Below, in pieces: positions 55,587 through 60,384 of a stretch of 60,384 nucleotides of DNA. Every line of letters begins with the position of its first letter. Within the stretch, counting starts at the first letter, position 1. Where the stretch lies: NCBI GenBank assembly GCA_015207585.1, contig JADEWQ010000022.1, forward strand, positions 1-60,384. The letters run 5' to 3'. The position numbers and the translations under genes were made by a program. Below the pieces are notes generated by a model, which saw only the letters and a list, made by a program, of their open reading frames with translations, made no database searches and was not told the DNA's origin. The DNA comes from Pleurocapsales cyanobacterium LEGE 06147. GTDB lineage: Bacteria; Cyanobacteriota; Cyanobacteriia; Cyanobacteriales; Xenococcaceae.

Positions 55587-56649
55587 ACAAAAATGGGCTG
55601 CAATTGTTTACGGACGCAGTTATTATCTGGATTTTCGCTTAATTGCTATCCCCAAAGATTTTACTCCCGAAGATATCAGTTGGGCATTAGGCTATATTAT
55701 TCCTACTACCCGCGCTGCAGGTAAATTGGATCGCCATCCTCGTTGGTCGCTATTTAAAAATGAACGCTATTGTATTGTTGGCGTTACCTGTATGGTGCGA
55801 GATTTAATCGGACAAGGGGATAAGAATTCAGATAATAACCTAACCAAGGACGTACAGGGAAGACCTTTATACATCTTTGTTGGTTATGGTACTCCCTTAG
55901 AACGACGAAAATATTTGGTTCGTTTTCCTCCCTATGGTGGTAAGAATTTAAATGTTTTTCAACCTCTCTACCAATACGTACAACAACAATGGAAGGTTAA
56001 AGATTACGATACTAAAGAAAAAAAACCGATTCTGACCGATTATCAACAGTTAGCAGCTTCCATTGCTCGATCTTCTAATAACATAGATCGCCATATCGCT
56101 CGTAGTTTAAATTTCCAATCTAAAAATCCTGCCAAGATTTTCCTGTGGCAAGATTCAGAAGAATCGAGACGCAAACTATGGACGACGATTGCTATATGTA
56201 GACAACCCAATTCTCTCTGTTTGGGTTTGGCAAACAAGCAAGACTTGATTAAAAGTCCTTTTCTTAATGGAACTGCTGACGACATTGCCGAGTTGACTAT
56301 TTACGATAGGCTTAACTCAACAACCCAAAATTTACAACAACAAAACCATCTTTCAGATGCATCATCTCAAAAGCGATCCCGCACAGCGGGTGCTGCCGCA
56401 CCGCGAGCGGAGGGAGCGAACCTCTCGCTCGGCCAAGTAATTGCTCAAAAAGCCAAACAAGATATCCAATTAACTATTCATCAGGCAGAACGAGCAGTAG
56501 TAACGGGACAAGAGTTAATGCAACATCTTTTATACGAGAGTCAATCGACTCGGTTGAATATTAAATCTGACAAGACTGAATTAACCAAACCGGAAGATTT
56601 TGGTTTTAAAGCCAAGCAATCTTCTAATGACTCTCAAAATTGGTTTTAG
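55579..56649 (+). CDS. GTPase-associated protein (partner of the kinase-GTPase pair)
   Basis: 356 residues from ATG 55579 (overlapping the GTPase stop by 8 bases; AGAGG upstream). The N-terminal 200 residues (IVYGRSYYLDFRLIAIPKDF, then ISWALGYI, RHPRWSLFKNERYCIVGVTCMVRDL and RPLYIFVGYGTPLERRKYLV) look like a GTPase-associated-protein (GAP1-N-like) fold; I say this from pattern memory, not a search. A palindromic element adds about 18 residues (KRSRTAGAAAPRAEGANL) near 262-280. The C-terminal 290-356 is helical and ends in NWF, as does the kinase in DWWF-like aromatic ends. Possibly an effector or adaptor. Confidence 0.55.
   Translation: MSEQKWAAIVYGRSYYLDFRLIAIPKDFTPEDISWALGYIIPTTRAAGKLDRHPRWSLFKNERYCIVGVTCMVRDLIGQGDKNSDNNLTKDVQGRPLYIFVGYGTPLERRKYLVRFPPYGGKNLNVFQPLYQYVQQQWKVKDYDTKEKKPILTDYQQLAASIARSSNNIDRHIARSLNFQSKNPAKIFLWQDSEESRRKLWTTIAICRQPNSLCLGLANKQDLIKSPFLNGTADDIAELTIYDRLNSTTQNLQQQNHLSDASSQKRSRTAGAAAPRAEGANLSLGQVIAQKAKQDIQLTIHQAERAVVTGQELMQHLLYESQSTRLNIKSDKTELTKPEDFGFKAKQSSNDSQNWF
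56373..56430 (+). repeat. GCGATCCCGC palindromic element, copy 3, inside a coding gene
   Basis: GCGATCCCGC-ACA-GCGGGTGC followed by TGCCGCACCGC, the same core as in glk (9084-9115) and at 8628-8660, plus an adjoining inverted repeat GAGCGGAGGGAGCGAAC...CTCGC. The reading frame is retained and codes for Ala/Gly/Arg-rich sequence. Confidence 0.8.
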
Positions 56650-57891
56650 CTATTTGGAGGAAACTATGAGTTTCTTACTCAAATTAAACAAGTTCCCACC
56701 AAAAAAAGCTCGGTCAAAACGTTTCATTAGTCCTTTTAAATCTTGCTCGTGATATCTGGTGATAATTGCGTTGATTCCATCTACCAGATCGTAACGACCA
56801 ATTTGTGCTAGAGGCTCGATTAATTCGCGATAACAAGATTCTTCATAAGAGTCGGTAAGATAAGCTGCTTTGAGCAGTAACTCTTTAGAAACATCTTTTT
56901 CTTTAAAAGCAGGAGTCTGCTCCAATAATCCTAATGCCAAAAGAGCAGTCATAGTTCGGACACATTTTTCACACTTGCCGCAGTTATAGTTATCGGAATG
57001 ATAACTTTCCTTTACATTACATACATGCAAATGTTTTAGGACTACATCCCATTGAGCTACTAATTTAGTTTTTGCGAGTCTGGATAAAGCCGCATCTTCG
57101 TGATGAATACGTAAAGTATTGCTGCTGAAGTGATGATCGATTAAAGGATGAGAGCCCCAAGGATCTAAATGAGCTAGATCGTAAGTGGAGGCAATCGAAA
57201 CTGCCGTCAGTCGGCGTGAGAGAGTATGAGCAACCGCAGCCAAGAACGACCCTTGGAATTCCAGTTTCCAAAACTGGAAATCTGGGTCTAAATCTCTAAT
57301 AAGGACATAGGCATTAGTATAAATGGGGATGAGATTAATGTTCGCGTCATTAGCTATTGCAGAAACTCCGTTGATGAGATGCTTAAAAGAATGTTCTGTC
57401 CTGTCATCCTCCCATTCAAGTATACCGTAAATGAGAATGCCGTCTTTAATCGAGCGAGGATGTTCTAAGGGAAAATTGAGGCGGTTAGCACGAACCATGG
57501 CTGAGGCATCTATGCCGCCAGAAAAAAAGCAACCCGCTCTGGGTTCTGGGGCAGAAGAAACGAGCTCAGACTGAAGGGGAGCTTCAATGGGGATTATTCT
57601 ACGCGTGCCTCCATACCAGTGAACTAAATAATTCATGACAGTGGTTAAACCATCCTTGAGTTCGGGACAGACGGGTGCATCGATGGCAATTCTCCGTTCT
57701 CCATAGCGCATCGCTGGTATGGCACAAATGGTAAGAAATGCATTGGGATCGCAGCAAATATCGGTGGCAAATTCTTTTGTCGTCTCAAAATAAATATCTT
57801 GACTCGGGCGATCGCGATCCTCCCAAATCATTGTTGCTGCTACTCTTGTCCGGTTTTCGTAATTTTCTGTTCTTAGATTATCGATTTTCAC
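56650..57891 (-). CDS. PP-loop ATPase of the QueC/asparagine-synthetase type
   Basis: 413 residues. PP-loop CFFSGGIDASAM (121-132), the S-G-G-x-D-S-like adenylation loop (here SGGIDAS). A cysteine cluster NCGKCEKCVRT (about 303-313) with further Cys upstream, typical of zinc sites in QueC-like enzymes. N-terminal 1-100 is a different, beta-rich region. It is convergent and abutting the GTPase partner gene, with only one base of separation, but on the opposite strand. Not a standard QueC (too long). Substrate (amino acid, queuosine-type or natural product) unknown. Confidence 0.6.
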   Translation of the reverse strand: MKIDNLRTENYENRTRVAATMIWEDRDRPSQDIYFETTKEFATDICCDPNAFLTICAIPAMRYGERRIAIDAPVCPELKDGLTTVMNYLVHWYGGTRRIIPIEAPLQSELVSSAPEPRAGCFFSGGIDASAMVRANRLNFPLEHPRSIKDGILIYGILEWEDDRTEHSFKHLINGVSAIANDANINLIPIYTNAYVLIRDLDPDFQFWKLEFQGSFLAAVAHTLSRRLTAVSIASTYDLAHLDPWGSHPLIDHHFSSNTLRIHHEDAALSRLAKTKLVAQWDVVLKHLHVCNVKESYHSDNYNCGKCEKCVRTMTALLALGLLEQTPAFKEKDVSKELLLKAAYLTDSYEESCYRELIEPLAQIGRYDLVDGINAIITRYHEQDLKGLMKRFDRAFFGGNLFNLSKKLIVSSK

Positions 57892-58216
57892 AATTCAAGC
57901 TTAAATAATTAAATAAAGATTATGCGCTAAGATTGCTACTAGAAATTGACTAGTAGTTTTGACTGAATTAATAATTCCACTAAAAAGATAAAAAAAAAGA
58001 TAAGAAATAATTTATTTTCAGTCACTTTTTTTACAAAACAGTGCTTTAATGATTATTTTAAATAACAAAATATTTTTTGTTTTAAAGATTTTATAAATAA
58101 TTTTATTGTCAAAAAATCATGACACAAAAATCGTCATGAAATTTAACCTTCTTTATAAATCAGCTCTAAGACAAGAGCGAGTGCTTAGCCTGTAAAAGCT
58201 AAGCAAGATATCTAAC
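57892..58216. other. AT-rich non-coding stretch
   Basis: About 325 bases, very AT-rich, between the PP-loop gene and mscS remnant. It contains TTTACAAAACAGTG-type runs but no supported gene. AGCCTGTAAAAGCTAAGC at about 58190-58203 forms a weak GCTT...AAGC hairpin at the mscS 3' end. Confidence 0.4.
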
Positions 58217-58783
58217 TTAACCAGGCAGAATGTTAATGCCAGCAGCGTCAAATCGTTTTTTGATTGTTTCGGTCGTATCGCAAAGAACCGTCCAGTAGTC
58301 AAACTCTCTTACCCATGGACGAATCGCCAACTTAACGCTACTCTCTGTGAGTTCAAACACATTAACTGTCGGTGTTGGCTCCTCAAGAATCCGCTCATCT
58401 TGTTGCAAAATTTCCCAAATAATTTGTTTGGCTAGGTCGAGGTCATCTTTATAGTTAATGCCAAACACCATATCTATGCGGCGAATGGGATAAGCGGAAT
58501 AGTTGACTATATTGCTGCTGAGAATGTTGGCATTGGGGACGATAATTTTTCTGTTGTCCGGGCTTTTGAAGGTTGTGGTAAAGATTTCGACCGACTCGAT
58601 AATTCCTGTTGTTTTGCCAGCTTCGACAAAATCCCCTGTCCTGAAGGGACGAAAGATAATCAGCAAAACTCCAGCAGCAAAGTTGGATAGGGAACCTTGA
58701 AGGGCTAAGCCAACTGCTAAACCCGCTGCTCCGAGCACGGCAACAAAGGAAGCCGTACGAACCGTTCGTGTAAATCTGAACAA
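58217..58783 (-). pseudogene. mechanosensitive channel MscS family, truncated at both ends
   Basis: 188 residues from a TTG. Contains the pore helix GAAGLAVGLALQGSLSNFAAGVLLIIFRPF (about 19-48), then GDFVEAGKTTGIIESVEIFTTTFKSPDNRKIIVPNANILSSNI, the MscS beta and C-terminal vestibule regions. The two N-terminal membrane helices (about 100 residues) are missing, and directly upstream lies a TnpB-like gene, so an insertion removed or displaced the 5' part. The C-terminus also ends early (INILPG instead of the usual IPFPQRDVHLY). Confidence 0.8.
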
Positions 58784-58793
58784 ATCTACACTT

Positions 58794-59576
58794 TTATAAT
58801 GGATTAACCATTAAAGGCTGAACGGCACAGCTCATTAGCCCTTCGAGCGTAAATGCTTCTAGAGCATACTTTCTTATAATTTGCAAACTTCCATTAATGT
58901 CTGCGTTCAGTAATACACCACTAGTAGTCTTAAACAAACCAGGCTTAATTCTTTTGCCTAAATAACTAGATTGCTTTACAGGTGGCTCTAAGTCTAAAGC
59001 CGAGGTTTTAGAAGTATAAGACTCGTTAATTGTTATTACTTTAATTCCTACTAGCTGGCATTTATACGTAATCTTCTCGATTAACTTAGCTTGTGGTATC
59101 TGTGTGAAAGATTGATTATTTCTTTTACCTAGATTCACTTTCTGCTTCCAGTTATTGTTCTTACCTATGACTAAGGTATTAATACCTTTAGCTATTAGTG
59201 TATTGATAATTAATCTACTAACTTTACGTAAGCAATTCTCCATTATTTGATTGCGTTTATAGGTTAGTAATTGTATCTTCTTGCTAGTCTTTTGTTCACC
59301 TTTAAGCAAAGACTGTAGCTTGGCTTTTCTCTTGTTGTAATAATGATTAATCGCCTTTAGTTTCCTTCCGTTAATCAGCATAGGTCTAAAACCAGGCTGA
59401 TTTGATGTTAAAGCTACTAGGTTATTAATCCCAAGGTCAATACCAGCTATGAAAGTTTCAGGTAAATTAGGCTGTTCCTCCTTCTCATAAATAATCTCTA
59501 TGACATAAGCAGAAGAAGTAGGAACTATTTGTAGCAGCCAGCAATAAGAAACCCTCCGACCAGCAATAAAGTTCAT
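58794..59576 (-). mobile_element. TnpB-like protein with altered RuvC site, 5'-truncated
   Basis: 260 residues. RuvC-I GIDLGINNLV (D47) and RuvC-III NADINGSLQI (D226) are present, but the usual RuvC-II Glu position reads IGKNNNWKQ (about 137-145) and no CxxC zinc finger is found. A Glu occurs 40 residues later in INESYTSKTS (E185), which may be the relocated acid seen in rearranged TnpB groups. The first 15 or so residues (MNFIAGRRVSYCWLL) do not fit, and the N-terminal HTH and WED regions are missing. Most likely a decayed IS1341-like element inserted in mscS; whether it still binds RNA is open. Confidence 0.7.
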
Positions 59577-59581
59577 TTCCA

Positions 59582-59696
59582 GCCAGAATTATCTGCAACT
59601 AGATTGGTACTTTGAGCCAGGATTAACTACAACTGGGACAGGATTAACTGCAACCAGCCAGCAATAACTAACTCGAGCCAGAATTAATTGCAACTA
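59582..59696. repeat. four imperfect GCCAGAATTAACTGCAACTA repeats
   Basis: Copies at about 59582-59601, 59616-59635, 59638-59656 and 59677-59696, alternating with CAGCAATAA words (also at 59537 and 59561 in the start of the TnpB gene). They could be ends of a transposon, a short tandem expansion or iteron-like sites. Confidence 0.6.
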
Positions 59697-59722
59697 AAGG
59701 CGAATCTCACGAGAGAGACTAA

Positions 59723-59985
59723 TTACAGAGGCAGTCCAGCAGCCAGCATTTGTTCTTGTAATTCACGGGCGCGCATCGGGTCGAGTTGACCTCGGAACAA
59801 AGAGCGAATTTCAGCAGGTTTGGCATTGAACTGCTCGGACAAGCTTTTGATGTTATAGCCGTGCCGGGTCAGGGTTGGCTCTAAATCATCAATCTGCTTG
59901 GACAGAATTGATTCAACCACTGCCAGAGTAACGGTTTTCTCTCCCATACGGTGGGCTTCCTCAAAAGCTAGGGATAGATGCTTGA
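59723..59985 (-). pseudogene. 3' end of a transposon-type AAA ATPase
   Basis: 74 codons from ATG 59947, but the frame continues upstream without a stop through AFEEAHRMGEKTVTLAVVES to about 59985. HLSLAFEEAHRMGE is the last helix of a TniB/ExeA-like ATPase lid, then ESILSKQIDDLEPTLTRHGY and an HTH-like segment (SLSEQFNAKPAEIRSLFRGQL). This resembles C-terminal ends of ExeA/TniB/TnsC-like helpers of transposons. The ATPase core is absent, replaced by the IS4 region. Confidence 0.5.
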
Positions 59986-60049
59986 CAGGGTGACAAGCGA
60001 CACAAAAAGCTTACATGATATAGATGGCAGCAAAAAATGAGCTAAAAAA

Positions 60050-60384
60050 ATGGACTTTGTCGATCGACAAGCCCAGTTAGTTGAAAATGTTGCCTCAATT
60101 CTATCAAACCTGCTTGCAAAAATTAGGGAAGTAGCTTTTGTTTGTCGTCTCAAACAAGATACTTATATTCCGTTGCCAGGTCAAAATTATCAATCTTTAA
60201 AATCCCTAGCATTAAAACCAGGAATGAAATGGTACTTACCTCCCATCAAACTAACTCAAGTTAAGGAATTTGGTCAAGGTGCAGTTGTTGGTTATTGGCG
60301 GCGAAAATATCGCGGCAAACAGGAAAAAGAAGCTTGGTATTTATTAACTAATTTACCTAGTGCATCAGCAGCCTTGACCGCCTA
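60050..60384 (+). mobile_element. IS4-family transposase fragment, runs off the window
   Basis: The frame from ATG 60050 is open to the end (111 codons). The first 35 codons look foreign, then VCRLKQDTYIPLPGQNYQSL and YWRRKYRGKQEKEAWYLLTN are the middle blocks of an IS4-type transposase, before the YREK region. The start of the catalytic domain is missing, so it is a truncated copy. Confidence 0.7.

Noticed and set aside
1-60384. tRNA or rRNA genes
   Set aside because: Looked for T-loop (GTTCGAATC-like) and rRNA landmark sequences on both strands; none found by eye.

Overview
The window is cyanobacterial. It encodes photosystem I subunits PsaL and PsaI, a Psb32-like lumenal repair protein and cyanobacterial-type SecD/SecF, and GCGATCGC (HIP1) palindromes are scattered through it. 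The low-to-middling GC content and many small palindromic repeats and transposon remnants suggest a unicellular or baeocyte-forming lineage such as the Pleurocapsales. That placement is an inference; no rRNA gene is present and I see no tRNA gene.

Layout. 1-8.4 kb is an accessory, decaying region. It holds a 5'-truncated Lin0512-family gene, a sulfotransferase, and a minus-strand operon of (i) a winged-helix-like protein, (ii) a P-loop ATPase broken by a frameshift and an in-frame TGA, and (iii) a frameshifted fusion of an RNase D-like exonuclease, a Cas4/AddB-like Fe-S nuclease and an FtsK translocase. A frameshifted Uma2 gene follows. 8.8-33.4 kb is mainly a central-carbon island for glycogen breakdown and fermentation: glk, pyk, a transketolase, ackA, a GH13_18 phosphorylase, a histidine phosphatase, glgP, pgi, ldh and xfp. 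It is interrupted by an IS4/lactate-permease/permease scrapyard (12.7-13.7 kb), a TnpB element (17.5-19.0 kb) and a probable standalone HEARO/omega RNA (29.75-30.05 kb). 33.6-52 kb is mostly housekeeping or conserved cyanobacterial genes: MCE protein, DUF1400 hydrolase, LRR protein, secDF, hisC, Zn-alcohol dehydrogenase, SRPBCC protein, ferritin-like protein, PAS-Crp regulator, ABC permease, psaL-psaI and psb32. 52-58 kb has an M48 protease, a kinase/GTPase/partner cassette and a PP-loop ATPase. 58.2-60.4 kb is another scrapyard: mscS cut at both ends, a TnpB-like gene with altered catalytic residues, a transposon AAA ATPase tail and an IS4 transposase running off the window.

How the genes work together. 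GlgP and the GH13_18 enzyme release glucose-1-phosphate. Glk and Pgi feed glucose-6-phosphate/fructose-6-phosphate. Phosphoketolase splits fructose-6-phosphate or xylulose-5-phosphate to acetyl phosphate, which AckA converts to acetate and ATP. Pyruvate kinase and LDH provide lactate fermentation, and transketolase rearranges the sugar phosphates. No phosphoglucomutase is in the window. The set reads as a dark/anoxic energy module.

Most novel candidates: the nuclease-FtsK operon at 1.5-6.8 kb (decayed here), the kinase-GTPase-partner cassette at 53.6-56.6 kb, the isolated omega-RNA-like element, and a palindromic repeat that appears inserted in frame in two unrelated protein genes.
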